Positions 44,652 through 54,065 of a stretch of 64,000 bases of DNA are shown here, piece by piece. Origin of the DNA: an uncultured Phycicoccus sp. (GTDB taxonomy: Bacteria; Actinomycetota; Actinomycetes; Actinomycetales; Dermatophilaceae); NCBI RefSeq assembly GCF_947495705.1, contig NZ_CANLZR010000001.1:186001-250000 (forward strand), read 5' to 3'. Both the position numbers and the translations under genes were made by a program. Below the pieces are notes generated by a model, which was given only the letters and a program-made list of their open reading frames with translations, was not told where the DNA came from and made no database searches. The number at the start of each line of letters is the position of its first letter. Position 1 is the stretch's first letter.

Positions 44652-46718
44652 ATGTCCGAAGGCACCGACGCCGCGCGCCCCGAGCGCGACCGCCCCTGGG
44701 TCATGCGCACCTACGCGGGGCACTCCAGCGCCGCCGCGAGCAACGCGCTGTACCGCCGCAACCTCGACAAGGGCCAGACCGGCCTCTCGGTCGCCTTCGA
44801 CCTGCCGACCCAGACCGGCTACGACCCCGACCACGCGCTCGCCCGCGGCGAGGTCGGCAAGGTGGGGGTCCCGGTCAGCCACCTCGGCGACATGCGCGCC
44901 CTCTTCGACGAGATCCCGCTGTCGTCGATGAACACCTCGATGACGATCAACGCGACGGCGATGTGGCTGCTCGCGCTCTACGAGGTCGTCGCCGAGGAGC
45001 AGGCCGAGGCGGCGGGGGAGGACCCGGCCGAGTGGGTTCGCGCTCTCGCCGGCACGACCCAGAACGACATCATCAAGGAGTACCTGTCCCGGGGGACGTA
45101 CGCCTTCCCGCCCGGGCCGTCGATGCGGCTCATCACGGACCTCATCGCCTACACGGTGGCCCGGATCCCGCGGTGGAACCCGATCAACATCTGCAGCTAC
45201 CACCTCCAGGAGGCGGGCGCCACGCCCGTGCAGGAGGTCGCCTACGCGCTGTCGACGGCCATCGCCGTGCTCGACGCGGTGCGCGACTCCGGGCAGGTGC
45301 CCCCGGAGCGGTTCGGCGAGGTCGTGGCCCGGATCTCGTTCTTCGTCAACGCCGGGGTGCGCTTCGTCGAGGAGATGTGCAAGATGCGCGCGTTCGTCCG
45401 GCTGTGGGACGAGATCACCCTCGAGCGCTACGGCGTGCAGGACCCCGCGCACCGGCGGTTCCGGTACGGCGTGCAGGTGAACTCGCTGGGGCTCACCGAG
45501 GCCCAGCCCGAGAACAACGTCCAGCGCATCGTCCTCGAGATGCTCGCCGTCACGCTGAGCAAGGACGCCCGGGCCCGGGCCGTCCAGCTGCCCGCGTGGA
45601 ACGAGGCGCTCGGGCTGCCCCGGCCCTGGGACCAGCAGTGGTCCCTGCGGATCCAGCAGGTCCTCGCCTACGAGTCCGACCTGCTCGAGTACGACGACCT
45701 CTTCGAGGGCTCGGTCGTCGTCGAGGCGAAGGTCGAGGAGCTCGTCGCCGGAGCGCGCGAGGAGATGGCGCGTGTCGCCGACCTCGGGGGGGCCGTGGCC
45801 GCCGTCGAGGGCGGGTACATGAAGTCCGAGCTCGTCGCCTCGCTGGCCCGACGGCGGGCGCGCATCGAGGCCGGTGACGAGGTGGTCGTCGGGGTCAACC
45901 GGTTCGCCACGAGCGAGCCGAACCCGCTGACCGCCGACCTCGGCACCGCGGTGCAGACCGTCGACCCCGATGTCGAGCGGGCGGCCGTCGAGGCCGTGCA
46001 GCGGTGGCGCGCCGAGCGCGACGCCGATCCGGACCGGGGCGCGCGCGCCGTCGCCGCGCTCGACCGGCTGCGCGCCGACGCCGGCACCGACGCCAACCTC
46101 GTCGACGCCACGCTCGAGTGCGCCCGCGCCGGAGTGACGACGGGGGAGTGGGCGGGCGCCCTGCGCGAGGTGTTCGGCGAGTTCCGGGCGCCCACCGGGG
46201 TCGGAGCCGCCGCCGCCACGGGCTCCGGGACCGCGGCCCTGTCCCGGGTGCGTGACCTCGTGCGGTCGACGGGGGACGAGCTGGGCGAGACGCTGCGGGT
46301 CCTCGTGGGCAAGCCCGGCCTCGACGGGCACTCCAACGGCGCCGAGCAGGTCGCCGTCCGGGCGCGGGACGCCGGCTTCGAGGTCGTCTACCAGGGCATC
46401 CGGCTCACACCCGAGCAGATCGTGGGAGCGGCGGTCGCCGAGGACGTGCACCTCGTCGGGCTCTCCATCCTCTCGGGGTCGCACATGGAGCTCGTCCCCG
46501 ACGTCCTCGCCCGGCTCCGGGCCGCCGGCGCGGGGGACGTCCCGGTCATCGTCGGCGGCATCATCCCGTCGGCGGACGCGGCACGGCTCAAGGAGCTGGG
46601 CGTCGCCGAGGTGTTCACGCCCAAGGACTTCGGGCTCACCGAGATCATGGAGCGGTTCGTCGAGGTCATCCGGGCCTCGCGCGGGCTCGCCCCGGCGAGC
46701 GCTCCGGTCAGCGGCTGA
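44652..46718 (+). CDS. ecm: Ethylmalonyl-CoA mutase (MeaA/Ecm type)
   Basis: 688 residues from ATG 44652. The N-terminal mutase barrel has TYAGHSSAAASNALYRRNL, VAFDLPTQTGYDPDH, NTSMTINATAMWLLALY and ICSYHLQEAGATPVQE. The C-terminal B12-binding domain (about 550-680) begins VLVGKPGLDGHSNGAEQ, with the cobalt-ligating His in DGHSNG, then LSILSGSH and VGGIIPSADA. The GLDGHSNGAEQ form and the single-chain length fit ethylmalonyl-CoA mutase better than methylmalonyl-CoA mutase (usually DGHDRG). It isomerises ethylmalonyl-CoA to methylsuccinyl-CoA. ccr, mce, a thiolase and a MeaB gene occur later in the window. Confidence 0.9.
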   Translation: MSEGTDAARPERDRPWVMRTYAGHSSAAASNALYRRNLDKGQTGLSVAFDLPTQTGYDPDHALARGEVGKVGVPVSHLGDMRALFDEIPLSSMNTSMTINATAMWLLALYEVVAEEQAEAAGEDPAEWVRALAGTTQNDIIKEYLSRGTYAFPPGPSMRLITDLIAYTVARIPRWNPINICSYHLQEAGATPVQEVAYALSTAIAVLDAVRDSGQVPPERFGEVVARISFFVNAGVRFVEEMCKMRAFVRLWDEITLERYGVQDPAHRRFRYGVQVNSLGLTEAQPENNVQRIVLEMLAVTLSKDARARAVQLPAWNEALGLPRPWDQQWSLRIQQVLAYESDLLEYDDLFEGSVVVEAKVEELVAGAREEMARVADLGGAVAAVEGGYMKSELVASLARRRARIEAGDEVVVGVNRFATSEPNPLTADLGTAVQTVDPDVERAAVEAVQRWRAERDADPDRGARAVAALDRLRADAGTDANLVDATLECARAGVTTGEWAGALREVFGEFRAPTGVGAAAATGSGTAALSRVRDLVRSTGDELGETLRVLVGKPGLDGHSNGAEQVAVRARDAGFEVVYQGIRLTPEQIVGAAVAEDVHLVGLSILSGSHMELVPDVLARLRAAGAGDVPVIVGGIIPSADAARLKELGVAEVFTPKDFGLTEIMERFVEVIRASRGLAPASAPVSG

Positions 46719-46745
46719 CCGCCCGGACGATGCCGGTGCGGCCGC

Positions 46746-47009
46746 TCAGTACGGGTGGTAGCTGGAGGCCGAGTGCATGACGCCACGCACCGGCTCGGCG
46801 TCGTACCGCTCGCGCCGACGGTGCTCGGTGACGGCGATGCCGATGAGGGCGAGCGCGGTGAGCGGCCAGACGAGGCAGGTGAGGGCCACCCAGGTGGCGC
46901 AGGTGCGCACCTGCATGCCCCGGTCCTTGTCGCACGCGACGGCGACGCCGAGCGCCCCGACGCCGAGGCCGATGGTGACGTAGGACAGGACGAGCTGCAG
47001 GGTGGTCAT
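46746..47009 (-). CDS. Small two-helix membrane protein of unknown function
   Basis: 87 residues from ATG 47009. Two membrane helices (LVLSYVTIGLGVGALGVAVAC and WVALTCLVWPLTALALIGIAV) flank a short loop DKDRGMQVRTCAT. The C-terminus is polar (EHRRRERYDAEPVRGVMH). I do not recognise a family. It lies downstream of nucS on the same strand across 237 bp and converges with ecm. Confidence 0.65.
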   Translation of the reverse strand: MTTLQLVLSYVTIGLGVGALGVAVACDKDRGMQVRTCATWVALTCLVWPLTALALIGIAVTEHRRRERYDAEPVRGVMHSASSYHPY

Positions 47010-47246
47010 CGGGTCGCCCCCGACTCCGCGCAGAGGGCGCCGCGTGCTGGCGGGACGTCCGCCGCAGCGGTCCCTCCCCAAGCCGTGTTGCGCGTCATCT
47101 GTCGGTCCTCGTCGACTCGGCCTCGCGTGTCGACCCCACTGTAGGTACCGACGGCCCCGTTCGCTATCACCACAGGGCGAATGGACGAGCGTTTCCTGGC
47201 CGAACGGGGGACCTGCACCAGCAGGCCCCGGACCGCCGCCCGCGGG
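47010..47246 (-). other. Gap of 237 bp between nucS and the small membrane gene
   Basis: A possible minus-strand -10 box TACAGT (47143-47138 region) may drive the small membrane gene. No RNA gene, repeat or clear terminator was found. Confidence 0.3.
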
Positions 47247-47942
47247 TCAGAAGAGCCGGTGCCCGGTGTCGTCGATGCCGCGCAGGGCGTCGTAGTCGAG
47301 GACGACGCAGCGGATGCCCCGGTCCTCGGCCAGTGTGCGGGCCTGCGGCTTGATGACCTGGGCGGCGAAGACGCCGGTGACCGGGGCGAGGTGCGGGTCC
47401 CGGTTCATCAGCTCGAGGTAGCGGGTCAGCTGCTCGACCCCGTCGATCTCGCCCCGGCGCTTGATCTCGACCGCCACGTGCCGGCCGTCGGCGTCCCGGC
47501 ACAGGATGTCGACGGGGCCGATCGCGGTCATGTACTCGCGGCGGGAGAGGCTCCAGCCCTCCCCGAGGGTCGTGATGTGCTCGGCGAGGAGCCGCTGCAG
47601 GTGTGCCTCCACGCCGTCCTTGACCAGCCCCGGGTCGACGCCGAGGTCGTGCGACGTGTCGTGGTGCACCTCGTGCAGGCGGACCCGGATGCGGTCCTCG
47701 GACTTCGCGTGCTGGACCACCCAGACGGTGCCGACGCCGTCGGCCGCCTCGGCCTCGTCGGGCGCGATCTCGGCCATGGCGCACGGAGGCGACATCCAGT
47801 TCAGCGGCTTGTACGAGCCGCCGTCGGAGTGGACGAGGACGGACCCGTCGGCCTTGACGAGGAGGAGTCGCTTGGCGAGCGGGAGGTGCGCCGTCAGGCG
47901 TCCCTCGTAGTCGACAGAGCATGTCGCGATCACCATCCGCAC
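47247..47942 (-). CDS. nucS: Endonuclease NucS (mismatch-specific)
   Basis: 231 residues from GTG 47942; the family starts M-R-x-V-I-A-x-C-S-V-D-Y, here [16 protein letters not shown]. The N-terminal domain contains [19 protein letters not shown] and the C-terminal RecB-like nuclease domain has VDILCRD and VAVEIKRRG (Asp and E-x-K catalytic residues). NucS performs mismatch repair in Actinobacteria that lack MutS-MutL. A TAAGGT box on the minus strand (47955-47950) ends 7 nt before the start, so the mRNA may be leaderless. Confidence 0.95.
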   Translation of the reverse strand: MRMVIATCSVDYEGRLTAHLPLAKRLLLVKADGSVLVHSDGGSYKPLNWMSPPCAMAEIAPDEAEAADGVGTVWVVQHAKSEDRIRVRLHEVHHDTSHDLGVDPGLVKDGVEAHLQRLLAEHITTLGEGWSLSRREYMTAIGPVDILCRDADGRHVAVEIKRRGEIDGVEQLTRYLELMNRDPHLAPVTGVFAAQVIKPQARTLAEDRGIRCVVLDYDALRGIDDTGHRLF

Positions 47943-47949
47943 GACGGGC

Positions 47950-47955
47950 ACCTTA
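47950..47955 (-). promoter_or_regulatory. -10 box TAAGGT for nucS (leaderless)
   Basis: Minus-strand TAAGGT with a 7-nt gap to the GTG at 47942. Confidence 0.45.
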
Positions 47956-48031
47956 CCGACCCGTAGCCCCGGGTCCGAACCGGTTGCCGCTGCGGAAATC
48001 GCAGCGCACACTGGAGCCAGAGGTGAGGCCG

Positions 48032-48484
48032 ATGGAGGTCGCCGTGTCGGCGCTGCCGACTGCCCTGCTGCCCGCCGTCTTCCTCGGGGTCGTCGTCGGC
48101 GCCTGCGCGCTCGCCACCGTGTCCACCCGGTGGATCGGGGGCAAGGCGCGCCACGTCGCGCGCCGGCTGGACGGTCCGACAGGCCGGGTCGTGGATGGGC
48201 TGGAGCACCTCGGGCTGCTCCAGCGGCGCCGGCCCGAGCCCGTCCCACCCGTCCTCCTGGCCCTCGAGCTGCGCCGCCTCGCCGCCGAGATCCGCCGCAT
48301 CGAGGCCGGTAGCCAGCCCAACCCCGCCGCCCGGCTGGCGGCGGCGTACGCCGCGTACGACCACGTGCTCGTCCAGCTGTGCACCGCGGCCGACGTGCCC
48401 ACCCCGGTGGGCCTGCTGCCCCTGGACCCGCGGCACCGGCTCGCGCTCGAGGCCGACCTCGTCGCCACCGGGATCGACTGGTGA
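48032..48484 (+). CDS. Membrane-anchored protein of unknown function
   Basis: 150 residues from ATG 48032, with AGGTGAGG upstream. One N-terminal helix ([26 protein letters not shown]) precedes a basic cytoplasmic part ([16 protein letters not shown]) and a helical domain rich in Leu/Ala/Arg ([35 protein letters not shown]). It ends with [26 protein letters not shown]. It resembles an uncharacterised actinobacterial family; no function can be given. Divergent from nucS across 89 bp. Confidence 0.75.
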   Translation: MEVAVSALPTALLPAVFLGVVVGACALATVSTRWIGGKARHVARRLDGPTGRVVDGLEHLGLLQRRRPEPVPPVLLALELRRLAAEIRRIEAGSQPNPAARLAAAYAAYDHVLVQLCTAADVPTPVGLLPLDPRHRLALEADLVATGIDW

Positions 48485-48568
48485 GGCCGGGCGTCCGGCC
48501 CCGGGGGTAAGGAGCGTCACGCCCGCCGCGTGTCGTTCGGCGCCGGGTGCTCTGCGAGGATTCCGGGC

Positions 48569-50347
48569 ATGGCGCGTGACTTCACCACAGTGGGTGTGAT
48601 CGGACTCGGGACGATGGGGGCGGGGATCGTCGAGGTGTTCGCCCGGAACGGGCTCGACGTCCTCGCCGTGGACGTCGACGAGGCCGGCCTGGCGCACGGA
48701 CGCGAGATCCTCACCGGCAGCACGGCCCGCGCGCTCAAGCGCGAGAAGATCACCCAGGACGAGCACGACGCCCTGCACGCCCGGGTCACCTACACCAGCG
48801 CGTTCGAGGACCTCGCCGGCTGCCAGCTCGTCGTCGAGGCGGTCCCGGAGCACCTCGACCTCAAGAAGGAGATCTTCGCGCGGCTCGACCAGATCGTCTC
48901 GGGTGACGCGATCCTCGCCACGAACACCTCCTCCCTCCCGGTCACCGAGATCGCCGTCGCGACGAGCAACCCCAAGCGGGTCGTCGGGATGCACTTCTTC
49001 AACCCGGCGCCGGTGCTGCAGTTCGTCGAGGTGATCCGCACGGTCATCACCGCCGACGACGTCTTCGAGGACGTCAAGGCGCTCGCCGAGCGGCTCGGCA
49101 AGAAGCCGGTCGTCGTCGGCGACAAGGCGGGGTTCATCGCCAACCGCCTGCTGTTCGGTTACCTCAACCACGCCGTGTCGATGTTCGAGAGCCGGTACGC
49201 CACCCGCGAGGACCTCGACGCCGCGATGCGGTTCGGCTGCGGGTACCCGATGGGGCCGCTCCAGCTGCTCGACCTCATCGGCCTCGACACCGCCTACGAG
49301 ATCCTCGACACGATGTACAAGCAGGGCCGGGACCGCCTCCACGCGCCGAGCCCGATCATCAAGCAGATGGTCAGCGCCGGGCTGCTCGGCCGCAAGTCCG
49401 GCCGCGGCTTCTACACGTACGCCGAGCCGGGGTCCCCCGAGGTCGTGGCCGACGCCCGGACGCCCGAGCCCGGGGTGCCGGCGGGGGTCGCGCTGCGCGA
49501 CGTCGCCACCGTGGGCGTCGTCGGCAGCGGGACGATGGCCACCGGCATCATCGAGGTCTTCGCGAAGGCCGGCTACCCGGTGACGTTCGTCGCGCGGTCC
49601 GACGAGAAGGTCGCCGCCGTCGTCACTGCCCTCGGCCGCAGCTGCGCCCGGGCGGTCGAGAAGGGCCGGATGGACCAGGCCGCCGCCGACGCCCTGCTCG
49701 GGCGGGTGGCCGGCGCCACCGGGCGGGAGGCGCTCGCCGACGTCGACCTCGTCGTCGAGGCCATCGCCGAGGACCTCGCCGTCAAGCAGGACCTCTTCCG
49801 CGACCTCGACGGCATCTGCAAGCCGGGGGCGATCCTCGCGACGACGACCTCCTCGCTGCCGATCATCGACTGCGCCAAGGTCACGTCGCGGCCGCAGGAC
49901 GTCATCGGGATGCACTTCTTCAACCCCGCCGCGGTCATGAAGCTCGTCGAGGTCGTGCACACCGTGACGACCGCGCCCGACGTCGTCGCCACGGTGCAGG
50001 CGCTGTGCGCGTCGGTCGGCAAGGTCGCCGTCACCTGCGGGGACCGCAGCGGCTTCATCGTCAACGCGCTGCTCTTCCCCTACCTCAACGACGCCGTGAA
50101 GATGCTCGAGGCGAACTACGCGAGCGCCGACGACATCGACACCGCGATGAAGACCGGCTGCGGCCTGCCGATGGGCCCGTTCGAGCTGCTCGACGTCGTC
50201 GGCCTCGACGTGTCCCTGGCCATCGAGCGCGAGCTGTACATCGAGTTCCGGGAGCGCGGCTTCGCCCCGGCCCCGCTGCTCGAGCACCTCGTGACGGCCG
50301 GCTACCTCGGGCGCAAGAGCGGCCGCGGCTTCCGCACCTACGCCTGA
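48569..50347 (+). CDS. Tandem-fused 3-hydroxyacyl-CoA (3-hydroxybutyryl-CoA) dehydrogenase
   Basis: 592 residues containing two complete dehydrogenase units. Unit 1 (about 5-290) has the NAD motif [40 protein letters not shown] and [11 protein letters not shown]-type end ([15 protein letters not shown]). Unit 2 (about 310-592) repeats them ([55 protein letters not shown]). Each unit carries NTSS/TTSS and the catalytic His in GMHFFNP. It oxidises or forms (S)-3-hydroxybutyryl-CoA, the step between thiolase and crotonyl-CoA in the ethylmalonyl-CoA route. Such double proteins are known in Actinobacteria. Confidence 0.92.
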   Translation: MARDFTTVGVIGLGTMGAGIVEVFARNGLDVLAVDVDEAGLAHGREILTGSTARALKREKITQDEHDALHARVTYTSAFEDLAGCQLVVEAVPEHLDLKKEIFARLDQIVSGDAILATNTSSLPVTEIAVATSNPKRVVGMHFFNPAPVLQFVEVIRTVITADDVFEDVKALAERLGKKPVVVGDKAGFIANRLLFGYLNHAVSMFESRYATREDLDAAMRFGCGYPMGPLQLLDLIGLDTAYEILDTMYKQGRDRLHAPSPIIKQMVSAGLLGRKSGRGFYTYAEPGSPEVVADARTPEPGVPAGVALRDVATVGVVGSGTMATGIIEVFAKAGYPVTFVARSDEKVAAVVTALGRSCARAVEKGRMDQAAADALLGRVAGATGREALADVDLVVEAIAEDLAVKQDLFRDLDGICKPGAILATTTSSLPIIDCAKVTSRPQDVIGMHFFNPAAVMKLVEVVHTVTTAPDVVATVQALCASVGKVAVTCGDRSGFIVNALLFPYLNDAVKMLEANYASADDIDTAMKTGCGLPMGPFELLDVVGLDVSLAIERELYIEFRERGFAPAPLLEHLVTAGYLGRKSGRGFRTYA

Positions 50348-50415
50348 GCCGCCGCCCCGGCCCTCCCTCGGCCCCGTGCCTCCCCCCGCCTCGTCCCTCC
50401 TCCATCCTGTCGAGG

Positions 50416-50463
50416 TGAGGTGACACGCGGACCGGGAGCCCGCGCAGCCTGCGTGTCACCTCA
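50416..50463. repeat. Palindromic element, copy 1 (flanks DUF559-like pseudogene)
   Basis: TGAGGTGACACGC (50416-50428) and GCGTGTCACCTCA (50451-50463) are perfect 13-bp arms around a GC-rich 22-nt centre. The element follows the dehydrogenase stop and precedes the 3' end of the leftward pseudogene. A closely related copy lies at 51487-51534. By position it may also terminate both genes. Confidence 0.8.
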
Positions 50464-50477
50464 TCTGGACGGCAGCC

Positions 50478-51425
50478 TCACGAGATGCGGAGGGTTCGGG
50501 GGTCCAGGCCCAGGGCGCGGGCGAAGCGGCGGAGCATCGCGACCCGTCGGTGACGTCGGGACAGGTCCTCGCTGAACAGCTCCAGAACGGTCCACCCCTC
50601 GTCGCCGAGCATCCCTGGCGGTAGGCGTCGGCGCTGCGGGCCGCGCGGCTGCCGTGCACCTCACCCTGGTACTCGCCGATGACCCGGGGCGCCCGCCACA
50701 CGAGGTCGCCCTCGGCCAGCCACCCGCCGCCGGCGGCGTACACGGCGCCGCCCACCTCGGGCTCGGGGAACCCGGCATCGTGGAGGACGAGCCGAGCCCG
50801 GGTCTCCATCGGCGACCGCACGCCGGGGCGCACCAGGGCGAGCGCATCGCTGAGCAGGCGTTTGTGGCGGGGCCGGACCCGTGCCGCGAGGGCAGCGGCC
50901 AGCGGCTGTGCCGCGACGACGGCCGCCGACGGCCGCCGACGGCGCGCCTACGCAGCGACCCGCGACGACGTCACCGGCGGCCACGAGGTCGTCCCGTCCG
51001 AGCCCACGGCCCACGACCTCGCCGAGGTCCACCCGGGTGTCGGCGAGCGAGGTGACCCGCACCCCGTGCAGGAGCGTCGTCCCACGTCGCTCCGCCCCGC
51101 GGTGGCTGATGCAGCCCCGGCGCTCGATGCGGCCCCGGCCGGACGGGCGCAGCACGTCGAGGGCGACCTGGGCCTCGAGATGCCGGGGGAGCGGCAGGCC
51201 CCACAGCTGGGCGGCGGTGATGTGCGAGAAGACGGCATCGGCCGGCAGCGCCAGCGCGAACGCCGCCGCGCGCTGCCGGGAGGTGGTGGGGTCGGCGAGG
51301 CTGCGCACCGAGCGGGTCGTGCGTCGCAGCTCGGGCAGCCGCCACTGGTGGTCCGCGAGCCCCAGCCGGCGCGCCTGCGCCAGGGACAGGGGTCCCGGCG
51401 GCAGGGGTGGCAGGTGCGGCGGCAT
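50478..51425 (-). pseudogene. DUF559/AbiEi-like (Vsr-fold) protein gene with two frameshifts
   Basis: From ATG 51425 the frame reads MPPHLPPLPPGPLSLAQARR, then FSHITAAQLWGLPLP, SHRGAERRGTTLLHGVRVTS and TRVDLGEVVGR: the winged-helix/AbiEi-like half of a family very common in Actinobacteria. The frame is lost at a 10-bp duplication (50921-50940). It resumes in another frame as PLAAALAARVRPRHKRLL, SPMETRARLVLHDAGFPEPEVGG and DLVWRAPRVIGEYQGEVHG, a Vsr-like nuclease region. A second shift near 50613-50617 (one base missing in the RQG/ML codons) leads to the true end MLGDEGWTVLELFSEDL to TLRIS and a TGA at 50480-50478. All three pieces are collinear, so this is one broken gene or contains two sequencing errors. 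Confidence 0.75.
50921..50940. repeat. 10-bp tandem duplication that breaks the DUF559-like frame
   Basis: GGCCGCCGAC occurs twice in direct tandem. Removing one copy restores an open frame between the N-terminal and the nuclease parts of the pseudogene, so slippage is the likely cause of the first frameshift. Confidence 0.85.
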
Positions 51426-51486
51426 CGCCCGATCGTGCTCGGTCCGCGGCGGTGTCGTCGGCGGTTGTCCACAGGCTCCGTCGAGG

Positions 51487-51534
51487 GGAGGTGACACGCG
51501 CAGCGGCAGGGCGTCAGGCCTGCGTGTCGCCTCC
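51487..51534. repeat. Palindromic element, copy 2
   Basis: GGAGGTGACACGC (51487-51499) pairs with GCGTGTCGCCTCC (51522-51534) with one G-U position. The centre ends GGCCTGCG, like the GCCTGCG of copy 1. Both copies have GTCGAGG just before the left arm. This copy lies between the pseudogene start and the start of the dimethylglycine-oxidase-like gene. Confidence 0.78.
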
Positions 51535-51569
51535 TGTCGACTGGGCGAGGGCAGCGCGGCCCCGGTCAG

Positions 51570-51575
51570 TAGGGT
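51570..51575 (+). promoter_or_regulatory. -10 box TAGGGT for the FAD/GcvT fusion gene (leaderless)
   Basis: TAGGGT ends 7 nt before the ATG at 51583, with no Shine-Dalgarno in between. Confidence 0.45.
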
Positions 51576-51582
51576 CAGCGGG

Positions 51583-54048
51583 ATGAGCACCACCGCACCC
51601 CTGCCCAGCCGTGCCCGCGTCGTCGTCGTCGGCGGTGGGGTCATCGGCACCTCGATCGCCTACCACCTCGCGCACGCCGGGGAGCGCGACGTCGTCCTCC
51701 TCGAGCGCGACCGGCTGACGTCCGGGACGACCTGGCACGCCGCGGGCCTCATGACGTGCTTCGGCTCCCTCAGCGAGACGAGCACCCGCCTGCGCCTGTA
51801 CTCCCGCGACCTCTACGGGCGGCTGGAGGCCGAGACCGGCCAGTCGACCGGGTTCAAGCCGGTCGGGCTCGTCGAGGCCGCCGACCAGGACCGGCTCGAG
51901 GAGTACCGCCGGGTCGCGGTCTTCCAGCGGCGGCACGGGCTCGACGTCGAGGAGGTCTCGCCGGCGGAGATGGCCGACCTCTTCCCGCTGGCCCGCACCG
52001 ACGACCTCGCCGGCGGCTTCTACGTGCCCGGCGACGGCCGGGTCAACCCCGTCGACGTGACGATGGCGCTCGCGAAGGGGGCCCGCCGCCAAGGGGCCCG
52101 GGTCGTCGAGGGGGTCTCGGTCACGGCGGTCGAGACCCGGCCGCGGGGTGCCGTCGAGGAGGTGACCGCCGTGGTCACCGACCGGGGGCGCATCGAGTGC
52201 GACGTCGTCGTCAACGCCGCCGGGATGTGGGCGCGCGAGCTCGCGCAGGCCAACGGCGTCGTCGTCCCCAACCAGGCGGCCGAGCACTACTACCTCGTCA
52301 CGGAGCCGATCGACGGGATGAGCCCGGACGCCCCGGTCTTCGAGGACCCGGCCTCGTACGGCTACTACCGCGAGGAGGGCGGCGGCATGATGGTCGGGCT
52401 CTTCGAGCCCGAGGCCGCGCCGTGGAAGGTCGACGGCATCCCGAAGGACTTCTCGTTCGGGACGATCCCCCCGGACACCGACCGGGTCGCCCCGTTCCTC
52501 GAGCGGGCCATGGCTCGCGTGCCGGTCGTCGAGACCGCCGGCATCCGGACCTTCTTCTGCGGGCCGGAGTCCTTCACCCCCGACCTGTCCCCGGCCGTCG
52601 GGGAGGCGCCCGGCGTGCGCGGCTACTTCGTCTGCGCCGGGCTCAACTCGGTCGGCATCCTCTCGGCGGGCGGGCTCGGCCGGATCGTCGCGCACTGGGT
52701 GCTCACCGGGCGCCCCGACGTCGACGTCACCGGCATCGACGTCGCGCGGTTCCGGGACTGGCAGCTGGACCCCCGGCACCGCGCGGCCCGGACCGCCGAG
52801 GTGCTCGGCACGGTGTACACCGCCCACCCGCCCGGCACGCAGCTGACGTCCTCCCGCGGGGTCCACCGCTCCCCGCTGCACGACCGGATGATCGAGGCGG
52901 GCGCCTTCCTGCGCGACGTGTCCGGCTGGGAGTCCGCCGCCTGGTACGCCGGCCCGGGGGAGCGGCCCACCGCCCGGCCCGGGTGGGGCCGGCACCCGTG
53001 GTTCGACCGGTGGGAGGCCGAGCACCGCGCCGTCCGCGAGGCCGCCGGGCTGTTCGACATGTCGTTCATGACCAAGCTCGCGGTGCGCGGGCCGGACGCC
53101 CTCGCCGTCCTGGACGCGCTGTCCGCCGGGGACCTCGGCACCGACGGACGGATCACGTACACCCAGTGGCTCGGGGTGGACGGTGGGGTCGACGCCGACG
53201 TCACCGTGACCCGGCTGGCAGCCGACGACCTCCTCGTCGTGGCCTCCGACACCGCGTACGGGACGGTGCGGGGACTGCTGGCCCGAGGGCTGGGGGACGC
53301 CGACGTCGCGGTGTCCGACCTCACCGAGGACCTCGCCCTGCTGAGCCTCCAGGGCCCCGCCTCGCGCGCCGTCCTCGAGGCGGTCGCCCCCGAGCAGGAC
53401 TGGAGCGCGGAGGCGTTCGCCTTCCGCGACGCCCGCCGGGTCACCCTCGCCGGCGCCGAGGTGCTCGCCGTCCGCGTCACCTACGTCGGGGAGCTCGGCT
53501 GGGAGCTCTACGTCCCGGCCGCGCGGGCTGCGGCGGTCTGGGACGCCGCTCTGGCCGCCGGGGACCCGCACGGGGTGCGTCCGGCGGGGCTCGCCGCGCT
53601 GTCGAGCCTGCGCCTGGAGAAGGGGTACCGGGACCACGGCCACGACCTCGACAACACCGACGACGTGTGGTCGGCGGGGCTCGGCTTCGCGGTGGCGCTG
53701 GACAAGCCGGGCGGCTTCGTCGGCCGGGACGCCACCATGGCCGCCAAGGAGCGGGGGACTCCCACCCACCGGATCGTGTCGGTCGTCGTCGAGGACCCCG
53801 AGCCGCTGCTGGTGCACGGCGAGGTGCTCCTGCGTGACGGCCACGCGGTGGGCGACGTGCGAGCGGGGTCCTACGGCTGGACCGTGGGCGGGTCGGTCGG
53901 CCTGGGGTCGGTCGGCGCCGACGGGCCGGTGACCGCGGACTGGCTGCGCGAGGGGCGCTGGGAGGTCGACGTCGCCGGGACGCGCCACCCGTGCCGGGTC
54001 TCGCTGCGGCCGCCGTACGATCCCACGTCGGCCCGGGTCCGCGGCTGA
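51583..54048 (+). CDS. Dimethylglycine/sarcosine oxidase-like FAD enzyme fused to GcvT domain
   Basis: 821 residues from ATG 51583. An FAD-binding DAO domain (VVVVGGGVIGTSIAYHL, residues 14-30) includes TTWHAAGLMT, where the His is the covalent FAD attachment site in dimethylglycine oxidases. An FAO_M linker follows (about 385-440), then a GcvT aminomethyltransferase-like domain (about 445-720; AGLFDMSFMTKLAVRGPDA, YVGELGWELYVP) and a GcvT_C barrel ending PYDPTSARVRG. The enzyme would demethylate dimethylglycine or sarcosine outside-in and pass formaldehyde to tetrahydrofolate. No sarcosine oxidase subunits or glycine-cleavage genes lie adjacent. Confidence 0.9.
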   Translation: MSTTAPLPSRARVVVVGGGVIGTSIAYHLAHAGERDVVLLERDRLTSGTTWHAAGLMTCFGSLSETSTRLRLYSRDLYGRLEAETGQSTGFKPVGLVEAADQDRLEEYRRVAVFQRRHGLDVEEVSPAEMADLFPLARTDDLAGGFYVPGDGRVNPVDVTMALAKGARRQGARVVEGVSVTAVETRPRGAVEEVTAVVTDRGRIECDVVVNAAGMWARELAQANGVVVPNQAAEHYYLVTEPIDGMSPDAPVFEDPASYGYYREEGGGMMVGLFEPEAAPWKVDGIPKDFSFGTIPPDTDRVAPFLERAMARVPVVETAGIRTFFCGPESFTPDLSPAVGEAPGVRGYFVCAGLNSVGILSAGGLGRIVAHWVLTGRPDVDVTGIDVARFRDWQLDPRHRAARTAEVLGTVYTAHPPGTQLTSSRGVHRSPLHDRMIEAGAFLRDVSGWESAAWYAGPGERPTARPGWGRHPWFDRWEAEHRAVREAAGLFDMSFMTKLAVRGPDALAVLDALSAGDLGTDGRITYTQWLGVDGGVDADVTVTRLAADDLLVVASDTAYGTVRGLLARGLGDADVAVSDLTEDLALLSLQGPASRAVLEAVAPEQDWSAEAFAFRDARRVTLAGAEVLAVRVTYVGELGWELYVPAARAAAVWDAALAAGDPHGVRPAGLAALSSLRLEKGYRDHGHDLDNTDDVWSAGLGFAVALDKPGGFVGRDATMAAKERGTPTHRIVSVVVEDPEPLLVHGEVLLRDGHAVGDVRAGSYGWTVGGSVGLGSVGADGPVTADWLREGRWEVDVAGTRHPCRVSLRPPYDPTSARVRG

Positions 54049-54065
54049 TCGGGGAGACTGGGAGC

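Noticed and set aside
44652-46718. Calling the mutase a methylmalonyl-CoA mutase
   Set aside because: The single-chain form with GLDGHSNGAEQ in the B12 domain and the presence of ccr favour ethylmalonyl-CoA mutase.
50408-51545. Insertion sequence bounded by inverted repeats
   Set aside because: The flanking elements are each internally palindromic and directly repeated, no transposase is present, and no target duplication could be seen.
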